A DNA stretch of 5,742 nt from an uncultured Lachnospiraceae bacterium (GCA_934370915.1 CAKRNI010000170.1:1-5742); one strand, 5' to 3'. Numbered from the stretch's first letter, positions 1 to 5,244 are shown. A program made the numbers and translations. Notes: generated by a model not told the origin, from the sequence alone.

Positions 1-20
1 ATTGTCTCCGTCCTTTCCTG
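1..20 (-). promoter_or_regulatory. Probable ribosome binding site of the gene just beyond the left edge
   Basis: Read on the minus strand, this 20-base stretch after the lepB stop contains AAAGGACGGAGACAAT. Its last nine bases, GGAGACAAT, are identical to the nine bases immediately before the rimM ATG at 2629. The simplest reading is that another minus-strand gene starts at or very near the window edge, translated from this purine-rich site about 20 bases after lepB. In related genomes that gene is usually the ribosome-assembly GTPase rbgA/ylqF, but none of its coding sequence is visible, so the identity is an inference from gene order. Confidence 0.5.
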
Positions 21-566
21 CTACCGGACGAAACCAAGTCTGGAAAATGGCTGAAACCGCAGCCAGACGCGTCCGATGAGATTTTCCCGTTTTATATTTC
101 CAATGCCGGAAAACCGGCTGTCTTCACTTGATTCCCGATTGTCGCCAAGAAGAAAGTATTCGTCCTCCCCAAGCTCCACCGGATATTCGGCAGCCCCGGC
201 GATCGTCGCATCCCCAAGGCCATTCTCCGCTTTTAAAGCTTCTCCGTCAATATAGACCGATCCGGTTTTGATCTGAACCGTCTCTCCCGGAAGTCCGATG
301 ATCCGTTTGATCCCCGGCTGCTGTCCTTCCCGTTCAAACACCACGATGTCAAACCGGTCCGGTTTTCCGATATCATAGGAAAGCCTGTTCATAAGGACTA
401 CATCCCCCGATTCAAGCACAGGCTTCATAGAGCTTCCGTTCATCTCGACCCGGCTTCCAAAGCAGAATACGATATAGCACGCCAGGGCGACCATGACTGC
501 GCAGTCCACCACCCATTCCGTGGCCCGGTGAAGTCTGTTTGGTTCCTTTTCCTCAAAAAAATCCAT
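21..566 (-). CDS. lepB: Type I signal peptidase (leader peptidase)
   Basis: This membrane-bound serine protease removes signal peptides from exported proteins on the outer face of the cytoplasmic membrane, using a Ser/Lys dyad (family S26). The 181-residue protein has a short charged N-terminus, one membrane segment at about residues 19-36, then the family boxes in order. These are GSSMKP with nucleophile Ser46, a DIVVF strand near 73-77, KRIIGLPGE with general-base Lys87, and GDNRESSEDSR at 141-151. Length fits the single-anchor Gram-positive type. An in-frame ATG at 605 would add 13 residues, but ATG 566 has AGGAGG (575-580) eight bases upstream while 605 has no spaced site, so 566 is chosen. 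Box B has Val50 where Thr is usual. lepB lies 154 bases after rplS, beyond a strong terminator, and no good promoter of its own is visible. Its neighbourhood (rplS, probable rbgA) is typical of Clostridia. Confidence 0.96.
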   Translation of the reverse strand: MDFFEEKEPNRLHRATEWVVDCAVMVALACYIVFCFGSRVEMNGSSMKPVLESGDVVLMNRLSYDIGKPDRFDIVVFEREGQQPGIKRIIGLPGETVQIKTGSVYIDGEALKAENGLGDATIAGAAEYPVELGEDEYFLLGDNRESSEDSRFSGIGNIKRENLIGRVWLRFQPFSRLGFVR

Positions 567-608
567 GAAGGGGACCTCCTCTCTGAAAGGCAAATGTCTG
601 CCCATCCT

Positions 609-624
609 TGCGTGCAGGCACGCA
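609..624 (-). other. Small GC-rich hairpin in the lepB leader
   Basis: TGCGTG and CACGCA pair around a 4-base CAGG/CCTG loop, giving a 6-bp stem about 45 bases upstream of the lepB start. There is no T-run after it on either strand, so it is not a terminator. It may stabilise the processed 5' end of a lepB message or be incidental. The remaining lepB leader shows no recognisable -35/-10 pair. Confidence 0.3.
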
Positions 625-657
625 GTCTGGTCATCCGCTTGACAGCACTTTCATATT

Positions 658-690
658 AAAAACAAAGGGACAATTTTCATTGCCCCTTTG
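658..690 (-). terminator. Rho-independent terminator of rplS
   Basis: On the minus strand CAAAGGGGCAAT pairs with ATTGTCCCTTTG over 12 bp (one G-U wobble), closed by a GAAA tetraloop and followed directly by TTTTT (658-662). It lies 30 bases past the rplS stop codon. Stem, stable loop and U-tract are all present, so most rplS transcripts should end here. lepB must then be expressed by read-through or from an undetected promoter. Confidence 0.92.
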
Positions 691-720
691 ATCTACTGAC
701 TCTCTGTACAGTTTTCCGAA

Positions 721-1068
721 TTATTTTACTAACTCTTTAACCTTTGCAGCCTTACCTACTCTTGTTCTTAAGTAGTAAAGTTTCGCACGACGAACTTTAC
801 CTCTTCTGACAACCTCAACGTTCTCAACAGACGGGGAATGAAGCGGCCATGTCTTCTCAACGCCGATACCGTTGGAGTTCTTTCTTACTGTGAAAGTCTC
901 TCTAACGCCGCCGTTCTGTCTCTTGATAACTGTACCCTCGAAAACCTGAATTCTCTCACGGTTTCCCTCTTTGATCTTAGCGGATACTCTTACAGTGTCA
1001 CCTACGTTGAAGCTCGGTACAGACTCTTTTAACTGTGCAGCTTCGATGTTCTTGATAATGTCGTTCAT
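721..1068 (-). CDS. rplS: 50S ribosomal protein L19
   Basis: L19 is a large-subunit protein located near the 30S-50S interface. The 115-residue product has the usual family length and recognisable L19 blocks: the N-terminal [18 protein letters not shown] near 20-28, [12 protein letters not shown] near 39-50, [17 protein letters not shown] near 59-75, and the basic C-terminal [14 protein letters not shown]. The reading frame stays open 15 codons further upstream. ATG 1068 is chosen because it matches the family N-terminus and has AAGGAGG (1078-1084) nine bases away. The gene is bounded by its own promoter (1200-1228), a structured leader and a strong terminator (658-690), so it appears to be a single-gene transcription unit. 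Feedback control by L19 through the leader is likely from family knowledge but not shown by the sequence alone. Confidence 0.98.
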   Translation of the reverse strand: MNDIIKNIEAAQLKESVPSFNVGDTVRVSAKIKEGNRERIQVFEGTVIKRQNGGVRETFTVRKNSNGIGVEKTWPLHSPSVENVEVVRRGKVRRAKLYYLRTRVGKAAKVKELVK

Positions 1069-1084
1069 TGATATGAACCTCCTT

Positions 1085-1194
1085 AAAGTATTCGATGTTC
1101 TTACCCGCATCATCTTTTCCTGCGGCAGCGGACCATCTCTTATGATTTAAGTCTCCGTATTGGCAGGGCTATCCCACCTTTCGGATACCACAGT
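1085..1194 (-). promoter_or_regulatory. Candidate L19 ribosomal-protein leader (cis-regulatory RNA)
   Basis: The rplS leader starts at about 1194 and is some 125 nt long. CUGUGG (1188-1193) near the predicted 5' end pairs over 6 bp with CCGCAG (1120-1125) and encloses about 62 nt. Inside it, UAUCC (1183-1187) can pair with GGAUA (1170-1174), and CGGA (1154-1157) can pair with UCCG (1129-1132), giving a closed multi-branched element. The purine-rich rplS Shine-Dalgarno lies beyond it. Low-GC Gram-positives carry an L19 leader at exactly this place, where L19 is thought to repress its own synthesis. Position and a closing long-range helix fit, but I matched it by hand and not to a covariance model. 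No intrinsic terminator is seen within it, so any control would probably be at translation. Confidence 0.55.
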
Positions 1195-1199
1195 TTTGT

Positions 1200-1228
1200 A
1201 TTTTACCATACCGCCTGCCAAAATGCAA
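1200..1228 (-). promoter_or_regulatory. Predicted sigma-A promoter of rplS, extended -10
   Basis: The -35 is TTGCAT (1223-1228; 3 of 6 consensus bases), the spacer is 17 bp, and the -10 is TAAAAT (1200-1205; 5 of 6). A TG dinucleotide sits one base before the -10, forming an extended -10 that can compensate for the weak -35. The start would be near 1194, exactly where the base-paired leader begins. The -35 overlaps a hairpin (1211-1232). Confidence 0.65.
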
Positions 1229-1236
1229 GCGGTTTT
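1211..1236 (+). terminator. Terminator-like hairpin facing the plus strand
   Basis: CCGCCTGC (1211-1218) pairs perfectly with GCAAGCGG (1225-1232) allowing one G-U, around a 6-base CAAAAT loop, and on the plus strand is followed by TTTTCTC. On the minus strand there is no T-run. It would therefore stop antisense transcription heading right into trmD, although no plus-strand gene is present to require it. It overlaps the rplS -35, so its significance is uncertain. Confidence 0.35.
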
Positions 1237-1239
1237 CTC

Positions 1240-1265
1240 AAAGATCCTGCAAAATTTTGCAGATC
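1240..1265 (-). terminator. Weak candidate terminator after trmD
   Basis: A perfect 16-base palindrome, CTGCAAAATTTTGCAG (1247-1262), is extended by three more pairs around one bulged base. On the minus strand it is followed by TTT. It lies 31 bases after the trmD stop and just before the rplS promoter. The stem is AT-rich at the apex and the T-run is short, so it may only partly end the ffh-trmD operon transcript. Confidence 0.4.
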
Positions 1266-1296
1266 AAAAGCCTCGTTTTTCCAGCAGCTGCCCTGA

Positions 1297-2103
1297 TCAG
1301 ACATTCTCTTCCCCGTCATGTTCTGCCGCAGCTTTCTCTTCATTTTTGATCTTCTGAGCTTTCTCCGCCTCCTGCTGTCTCAAAAGCTCATCGAGGAACT
1401 TCTGTTCCTTCTTCGACAGAACCGCGTCCTCAAGAAGCTCCGGCCGGTTCTTTAACGTGCGGATAATGGACTGTTCCCTGCGCCACTTCTCGACGTTCGC
1501 GTGGTGGCCGGAAAGCAGGATATCCGGCACCTTTTTGCCCATAAATACTTCCGGACGGGTATACTGGGGATATTCTAACAAATTGTCGTGGAATGTCTCA
1601 AACTCCGCAGACACGTTGTTGTTCAACACTCCCGGCACAAGCCTTGAGATGCAGTCGATCATCATCATCGCCGGAAGCTCGCCGCCAGTGAGAACATAGT
1701 CTCCTGCGGAGAGATAATCTGTAGCGATCATCTCGAGGACACGCTCATCGACTCCCTCATAATGTCCGCAGAGGAACACCAGATCTTCTTCCTTCGCGAG
1801 ATCTTCCGCGATGCTCTGGTTGAAGGTCTGACCCTGAGGTGTCATGTAGATCACGCGCGGTTTCTTTCCGATTTTCTCCACAAGGGCCTCGTAAGCGCGG
1901 TAGATCGGCTCCGCCTGCATGACCATCCCGGCTCCTCCTCCGTACGGATAGTCATCCACCTTGCCGTGGCGCTCCAATGTATAGTCACGGATATTCACCG
2001 CCTCAAAGGATACGATTCCCTTTGCAGCCGCGCGGCCGAGAATACTCGTCTCCAGACCGTTCATGATCATTTCCGGGAACAGGGTAAGCACATGAAAATT
2101 CAT
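1297..2103 (-). CDS. trmD: tRNA (guanine37-N1)-methyltransferase
   Basis: TrmD transfers a methyl group from S-adenosylmethionine to N1 of G37 beside the anticodon, which prevents +1 frameshifting. The 268-residue protein shows the SPOUT trefoil-knot motifs: LTLFPEM (6-12), DDYPYGGGAGM (50-60), TPQGQ (88-92), LCGHYEGVDER (111-121) and GDYVLTGGELPA (134-145). Catalytic Arg154 and the YPQYTRP segment (178-184) follow. The residue aligned with E. coli catalytic Asp169 is Glu169 here. The C-terminal 35 or so residues form a charged Glu/Lys/Ala tail beyond the usual core. The frame is open 15 codons further upstream, inside rimM. ATG 2103 matches the family N-terminus and follows GGGAGG, which overlaps the last base of the rimM stop. 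The gap to rimM is 10 bases, indicating tight co-translation. Confidence 0.97.
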   Translation of the reverse strand: MNFHVLTLFPEMIMNGLETSILGRAAAKGIVSFEAVNIRDYTLERHGKVDDYPYGGGAGMVMQAEPIYRAYEALVEKIGKKPRVIYMTPQGQTFNQSIAEDLAKEEDLVFLCGHYEGVDERVLEMIATDYLSAGDYVLTGGELPAMMMIDCISRLVPGVLNNNVSAEFETFHDNLLEYPQYTRPEVFMGKKVPDILLSGHHANVEKWRREQSIIRTLKNRPELLEDAVLSKKEQKFLDELLRQQEAEKAQKIKNEEKAAAEHDGEENV

Positions 2104-2113
2104 CGCAGCCTCC

Positions 2114-2629
2114 CTACAGATCAAGAAGTCCCGGAAGAACATGGACAAGCATTTCTTCCTTGTCGAGATCCACGTCCAGGATGCAGTCGCGAATCGCCGG
2201 GAGAAGAAGCTCTTTTCCCTCCGGTGTCTTCACGCAGTACACATCATTCGCTCCGGTCTCCATGACATCCGTCAAAGTTCCAAGTGTCTCTCCCTCGTCC
2301 GTGACAACGTTAAGTCCGATGAGGTCCGTGATAAAGAACTCATCCTCCTCCAGCGGGATCGCCTGGTCTCTCGTGATCAGAAGATCCTTCTGGCGCCAGC
2401 CTTCCACCTCGTTCATGGTGTCCACACCGTCAAATTTCAGGATGACCATGTTTTTGAAGAATTTTACCTGACGGATCTTTAACTCCCGTGTCTCTCCTCT
2501 TCCGAGATCCAGAATCACTTTATCTAATTTTTTAAAGCGCATCACATCATCCGTGGTCGGATAGACCTTCACCTCGCCGCGCACGCCGTGCGGGGAGGTA
2601 ATGACGCCTACGCGAAGATATTTTTCCAT
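2114..2629 (-). CDS. rimM: Ribosome maturation factor RimM
   Basis: RimM assists late 30S subunit assembly around the 16S rRNA 3' domain, binding S19 through its PRC domain. The 171 residues fall into two domains. The N-terminal RimM barrel is at about 1-85, with the signature VGVITSPHGVRGEVKV at 7-22. The C-terminal PRC barrel is at about 98-168, with LIGLNVV, the ETGANDVYCV strand-turn (124-133) and LLLPAI (141-146). Length is normal for the family. The ATG is preceded by AAGGAG with a 5-base spacer. It is followed 10 bases later by trmD, the arrangement found in most bacteria. A 65-base gap containing an inverted repeat separates it from khpA; B. subtilis has ylqD at this place, which is absent here. 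Confidence 0.97.
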   Translation of the reverse strand: MEKYLRVGVITSPHGVRGEVKVYPTTDDVMRFKKLDKVILDLGRGETRELKIRQVKFFKNMVILKFDGVDTMNEVEGWRQKDLLITRDQAIPLEEDEFFITDLIGLNVVTDEGETLGTLTDVMETGANDVYCVKTPEGKELLLPAIRDCILDVDLDKEEMLVHVLPGLLDL

Positions 2630-2652
2630 ATTGTCTCCTTAATGACAGAAAG

Positions 2653-2688
2653 GGGACTGCAGCCGGGAAAAATCCTGTCCACAGTCCC
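2653..2688 (-). repeat. Inverted repeat in the khpA-rimM gap
   Basis: GGGACTG and CAGTCCC form a 7-bp stem around a 22-base loop, and CAG/CUG inside can stack on it after a 4-base bulge. It starts directly after the khpA stop codon. The bases that follow on the minus strand are CTTTCTGTC, not a real T-run, so it is a poor terminator. It could be a partial attenuator or an mRNA processing or stability element between khpA and rimM. Confidence 0.5.
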
Positions 2689-2694
2689 TCACGA

Positions 2695-2922
2695 TTACTG
2701 AATTTCAACAATCACTTTCTTATCCATCTTGGAAGAAGCTGCCTTCACAACGGAGCGGATGGCTTTCGCGATCCTTCCCTGCTTTCCGATCACCTTTCCC
2801 ATATCGGTCGGGGCAACCTTAAGCTCAATGACGATCTCTTCTTCTTTTTCAGATTCCGTAACAACGACTTCATCTGGATTATCAACCAGCGCTTTGGCGA
2901 TAACTTCTACCAATTCCTTCAT
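2695..2922 (-). CDS. khpA: KH-domain RNA-binding protein KhpA (YlqC family)
   Basis: This small cytoplasmic RNA-binding protein has a single KH domain. In Streptococcus pneumoniae and relatives KhpA pairs with KhpB (Jag/EloR) and affects cell division and elongation; that role is family knowledge. The 75 residues contain an N-terminal helix (MKELVEVIAKALV), an acidic strand region, then the RNA-gripping VIGKQGR loop (GxxG at 46-49) followed by the helix IAKAIRSVVKAA. Length is typical. A GTG at 2931 would add three residues, but it lies inside the GAGGTGG ribosome binding site (2928-2934), so ATG 2922 with an 8-base spacing is chosen. The gene starts 14 bases after the rpsP stop, so the two are surely co-transcribed. 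Confidence 0.94.
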   Translation of the reverse strand: MKELVEVIAKALVDNPDEVVVTESEKEEEIVIELKVAPTDMGKVIGKQGRIAKAIRSVVKAASSKMDKKVIVEIQ

Positions 2923-2936
2923 TGAATCCACCTCGA

Positions 2937-3179
2937 TTACTGGATACCGGCTGCCTTTAAGAGCTTAGCAACAGTCTCAGTCGGCTGAGCGCCTGTTCCT
3001 AACCACTTCTTAGCTGCTTCCTCGTCGAATTTGATGGTGCTCGGCTCTGTGTTCGGATCGTAATATCCAACCTCTTCGATGAAGCGACCGTCTCTCGGGG
3101 AACGGGAATCTGCAACGATAATTCTATAGAAAGGAGCCTTCTTCTGACCCATTCTTCTTAATCTCATCTTAACTGCCAT
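2937..3179 (-). CDS. rpsP: 30S ribosomal protein S16
   Basis: S16 is a small-subunit protein that binds 16S rRNA early and promotes 30S assembly. The 80-residue product is full length and starts with the family block [20 protein letters not shown], followed by [16 protein letters not shown] sequence (here [15 protein letters not shown]) and the VGYYDP turn near residues 37-42. The frame is open 13 codons upstream, but ATG 3179 matches the family start. It is preceded by AAGGAGGTGA (3187-3196), fully complementary to the 16S anti-Shine-Dalgarno. This is the strongest such site in the window and is in keeping with the high output a ribosomal protein needs. It lies 79 bases after ffh, and a possible secondary promoter (3242-3270) could raise expression above that of ffh. 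Confidence 0.98.
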   Translation of the reverse strand: MAVKMRLRRMGQKKAPFYRIIVADSRSPRDGRFIEEVGYYDPNTEPSTIKFDEEAAKKWLGTGAQPTETVAKLLKAAGIQ

Positions 3180-3216
3180 GACAATTTCACCTCCTTGGTT
3201 TTTTCGTTTATCAGCC

Positions 3217-3231
3217 ATGCGGGAATCGCAT
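3217..3231 (-). other. Short hairpin in the ffh-rpsP gap
   Basis: ATGCG and CGCAT pair around a 5-base loop, forming a small stem about 40 bases upstream of the rpsP start and just before its Shine-Dalgarno region. It has no T-tract. In B. subtilis-type operons this gap often separates the SRP genes from the ribosomal protein gene. Here I can only say that a modest stem exists; a function in message processing is speculative. Confidence 0.25.
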
Positions 3232-3241
3232 TTGCCTTCTT

Positions 3242-3270
3242 ATCATAAATTGCGGTATTTAGAAAGGTAA
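3242..3270 (-). promoter_or_regulatory. Possible secondary promoter before rpsP
   Basis: TATGAT (3242-3247) matches 5 of 6 bases of the -10 consensus and lies 17 bp from TTACCT (3265-3270), which matches only 3 of 6 at -35. The -35 falls in the last codons of ffh. A start near 3235 would give an rpsP leader of about 55 nt. The weak -35 makes this uncertain. Confidence 0.35.
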
Positions 3271-4623
3271 TTTCATCTTTCCAAGCATGCCGCCCAGTCC
3301 TCCAAGCCCTTTCCGCTTTCCGCCTCCCATCATTCCGGGAAGCTGCTTCATAAGCTTTTTCGACTGTTCAAACTGTTTGACGATCCGGTTCACCTCGGCA
3401 ATATCTACTCCGGCTCCCTTCGCGATCCTCTGTTTTCTCGACGGATTTAAGAGGGATGGATTCGCCCGCTCTTCCTTCGTCATCGAGAGAATGATCGCCT
3501 CCACTTTATCCATGGATTTCTCGTCTATTTCAACATTTCCCTTCATCTGAGACATTCCCGGCATCATGTTTAAGATGCTGTTCATGCCGCCCATCTTTTT
3601 GATCTGGCGCATCTGATCCAGGAAATCGTTAAAATCAAATTCTGCTTTGCGAAGTTTCTGGCTCATTTCTTTCGCCTTCTCTTCGCTTACCTCAAATTCG
3701 GCTTTCTCGATCAGGGAAAGGATATCACCCATTCCAAGGATTCTCGAAGCCATACGGTCCGGATAAAACTGTTCCAGGTCGGAGAGCTTCTCGCCCATAC
3801 CGACGTAGAGGATCGGTTTTCCCGTTACAGCGCGGATCGACAACGCTGCGCCGCCTCGCGTATCACCATCAAGCTTTGTTAAGATCACGCCATCGACGCC
3901 GATCTTATCATTGAAGCTTCCGGCTACATTTACTGCATCCTGACCGGTCATCGCGTCGACAACGAGAATTGTCTGGTCGACTTCAACGGCTTCCTTGATA
4001 TTGACGAGCTCATCCATCATGGACTCATCGATCTGAAGACGTCCTGCCGTATCGAGGAATACAAGATTCATGCCTTCTTTTCTGGCATGTTCCACAGCGG
4101 CTTTCGCGATATTCACCGGATTCTGATTATCACCCATCGTGAAGACCGGAACTCCGACTTTCTCACCGTTTACCTGTAACTGCTTGATCGCAGCAGGACG
4201 GTAAACGTCGCAGGCCGCAAGGAGCGGCTTTCTGCCCTTCGCCTTAAACTTTCCGGCAAGCTTTGCCGTAGTCGTTGTCTTACCGGCACCCTGAAGACCG
4301 ATCATCATGATCACTGTGATCTCATTCTGGGGCTTTAAGGCAATCTCTGTTGTCTCGGAACCCATAAGCTTTACGAGTTCCTCATTTACAATTTTTATTA
4401 CCATCTGTCCCGGAGTCAGGCTCTCTAAGACATCCTGTCCGATCGCACGCTCCTGTACAGAACTGATAAACTGTTTAACAACTTTAAAACTTACATCGGC
4501 TTCCAGGAGAGCCATCTTGACTTCCTTCAGAGCAGCTTTTACATCTGCCTCTGTCAGTCTTCCTTTGCCTCTTAAGTTTTTAAAGACATTCTGTAATTTA
4601 TCGGCTAAACTTTCAAATGCCAT
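3259..4623 (-). CDS. ffh: Signal recognition particle protein Ffh (SRP54)
   Basis: Ffh is the GTPase of the bacterial signal recognition particle. With 4.5S/scRNA it binds signal sequences on nascent chains and docks with FtsY at the membrane. The 454 residues show the full N-G-M order. The helical N domain is at about 1-85. The G domain has P-loop GLQGAGKTTTT (109-119), DVYRPAA (139-145), DTAGR (191-195), TKLDGDTRGG (249-258) and the GMGEKLSDLE/FYPDR closing region (275-290). The methionine-rich M domain is at about 325-430, with MGGMNSILNMMPGM and the RNA-binding PSRKQRIAKGAG segment. A Gly/Lys/Met-rich tail ends in KLPF. ATG 4623 follows a GA-rich site (GGGAG, 4631-4635) and sits 18 bases after ylxM, its usual partner. 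Nothing is missing or disrupted. Confidence 0.99.
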   Translation of the reverse strand: MAFESLADKLQNVFKNLRGKGRLTEADVKAALKEVKMALLEADVSFKVVKQFISSVQERAIGQDVLESLTPGQMVIKIVNEELVKLMGSETTEIALKPQNEITVIMMIGLQGAGKTTTTAKLAGKFKAKGRKPLLAACDVYRPAAIKQLQVNGEKVGVPVFTMGDNQNPVNIAKAAVEHARKEGMNLVFLDTAGRLQIDESMMDELVNIKEAVEVDQTILVVDAMTGQDAVNVAGSFNDKIGVDGVILTKLDGDTRGGAALSIRAVTGKPILYVGMGEKLSDLEQFYPDRMASRILGMGDILSLIEKAEFEVSEEKAKEMSQKLRKAEFDFNDFLDQMRQIKKMGGMNSILNMMPGMSQMKGNVEIDEKSMDKVEAIILSMTKEERANPSLLNPSRKQRIAKGAGVDIAEVNRIVKQFEQSKKLMKQLPGMMGGGKRKGLGGLGGMLGKMKLPF

Positions 4624-4641
4624 GAAAACTCTCCCTCTGGC

Positions 4642-4983
4642 TTACAGCTTCCCGATCTCCTCGGAAATCGCTTCGATCCTGTCGATCAGGGATCGGTCGC
4701 CGTCCTTTTTATATTGGCCAGCCAGTTCCTTAATCTCTTCTACCATTTTCTTTGTCTGGTTGAATTTCTCGACAAGCTTCAGTTTTTCCTCGTATCCGGA
4801 AAGAATCTTGTCACAGCGCTTCACCAGGTCATGCACGCCCTGTCTGCTGATTCCCTGCTCTTCGGCGATCTCGCTGAGGGACATGTCATTAAATACCACA
4901 TCTTCATATACACGCCGCTGGTGCTCCGTTAAGAGCTCTCCATAGAAATCATACAGAAGACCCTGTGCTACAATTTTTTCCAT
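4642..4983 (-). CDS. ylxM: YlxM/p13 family helix-turn-helix protein, SRP-associated
   Basis: The 113-residue product matches the UPF0122 family, encoded beside ffh in most Firmicutes. In Streptococcus mutans and S. pyogenes the homologue has been linked to the SRP pathway and, in the former, to Ffh activity; its exact job is not settled. An N-terminal [15 protein letters not shown] block (9-23) leads into a sigma-70 region-4-like helix-turn-helix at about 34-58 ([21 protein letters not shown]). A Lys/Glu-rich, probably coiled C-terminal half follows. Length is normal. It is the first gene of the ffh operon. ATG 4983 is preceded by AGGTGA (4990-4995) with a 6-base spacer, and the predicted transcription start nearly coincides with that site. 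The HTH could bind DNA or only fold as a protein or RNA interface; the sequence does not decide. Confidence 0.94.
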   Translation of the reverse strand: MEKIVAQGLLYDFYGELLTEHQRRVYEDVVFNDMSLSEIAEEQGISRQGVHDLVKRCDKILSGYEEKLKLVEKFNQTKKMVEEIKELAGQYKKDGDRSLIDRIEAISEEIGKL

Positions 4984-5002
4984 ATCAGGTCACCTGCGAT
5001 AT
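4982..5002 (-). repeat. Interrupted palindrome over the ylxM start, Shine-Dalgarno and -10
   Basis: CAGGT and ACCTG flank one central base (4986-4996), and ATAT/ATAT pairs extend the symmetry on both sides with a 2-base CG bulge. The element therefore spans the -10 edge, the predicted transcription start, the whole Shine-Dalgarno and the A of the start region. It has the dimensions of a repressor operator but no assignable binder; chance is possible. Confidence 0.4.
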
Positions 5003-5029
5003 CATACTATAAACGAAGATGGTTGTCAA
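5001..5029 (-). promoter_or_regulatory. Predicted main promoter of the ylxM-ffh-rpsP-khpA-rimM-trmD operon
   Basis: A perfect -35 TTGACA (5024-5029), a 17-bp spacer and -10 TATGAT (5001-5006; 5 of 6) form the best vegetative promoter in the window. Just upstream is an AT-rich tract (about 5031-5085) that could serve as an UP element. The predicted start at 4994-4995 leaves a 5' UTR of only about 11-12 nt. Confidence 0.88.
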
Positions 5030-5045
5030 GTGTTTTTGCTTGACA
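5024..5045 (-). repeat. Inverted repeat covering the operon -35 box
   Basis: TGTCAAG (5024-5030) and CTTGACA (5039-5045) are perfect 7-bp arms separated by 8 bases. One arm is the -35 of the ylxM promoter. The geometry, arms 15 bp apart centre to centre, could place a dimeric regulator or a second RNA-polymerase site here, but the opposite arm has no matching -10 on the plus strand. Confidence 0.5.
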
Positions 5046-5178
5046 TTTTATTTATTTTATAAATTTTACAGTTTTTTCTTTTCAGAAACCTGCTGCGCAT
5101 TGATTCTGTAAGGAAGCTGTCAGCTTCGATGACCGGATCACACGTCAAGAGTTTTACGGACATTCGATTTGAAGGGCC

Positions 5179-5217
5179 ATAAAACATAAACACCCGCCGT
5201 CAGGCAGGTGTTTATGT
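5179..5217 (-). terminator. Rho-independent terminator of the P-loop gene
   Basis: ACATAAACACCTGCC pairs with GGCGGGTGTTTATGT over 15 bp with one wobble, closed by a TGAC loop, and followed on the minus strand by TTTAT. It begins 28 bases after the stop codon of the upstream gene and separates it from the ffh operon. The stem is symmetric, so plus-strand transcription could also pause, but the T-run is on the minus-strand side. Confidence 0.88.
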
Positions 5218-5244
5218 ACTCTTATATAGGAAGGAGCGATTATT

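Noticed and set aside
1762..2265. Long plus-strand open frames opposite trmD and rimM (and others opposite ffh, khpA and ylxM).
   Set aside because: They are antisense to clearly conserved genes, lack ribosome binding sites and have no recognisable domains.
5040..5068. A plus-strand TTGACA at 5040-5045 suggesting a divergent promoter.
   Set aside because: No acceptable -10 lies 16-18 bp downstream, and no plus-strand gene follows.
5113..5127. Quasi-palindrome GAAGCTG-T-CAGCTTC upstream of the ffh operon.
   Set aside because: There is no T-run on either side and no neighbouring promoter element; a 15-base near-palindrome alone is not enough to call a site.
5131..5155. TTGACG on the minus strand as a second upstream promoter for ylxM.
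   Set aside because: No -10-like hexamer is present at 16-18 bp spacing.
5026..5163. A 45-codon minus-strand reading frame (ATG at 5163, stop at 5026) between the P-loop gene terminator and the ffh operon promoter.
   Set aside because: It has no Shine-Dalgarno, its end runs through the AT-rich tract into the operon -35 box, its lysine-rich end reflects base composition, and it matches no family I know.
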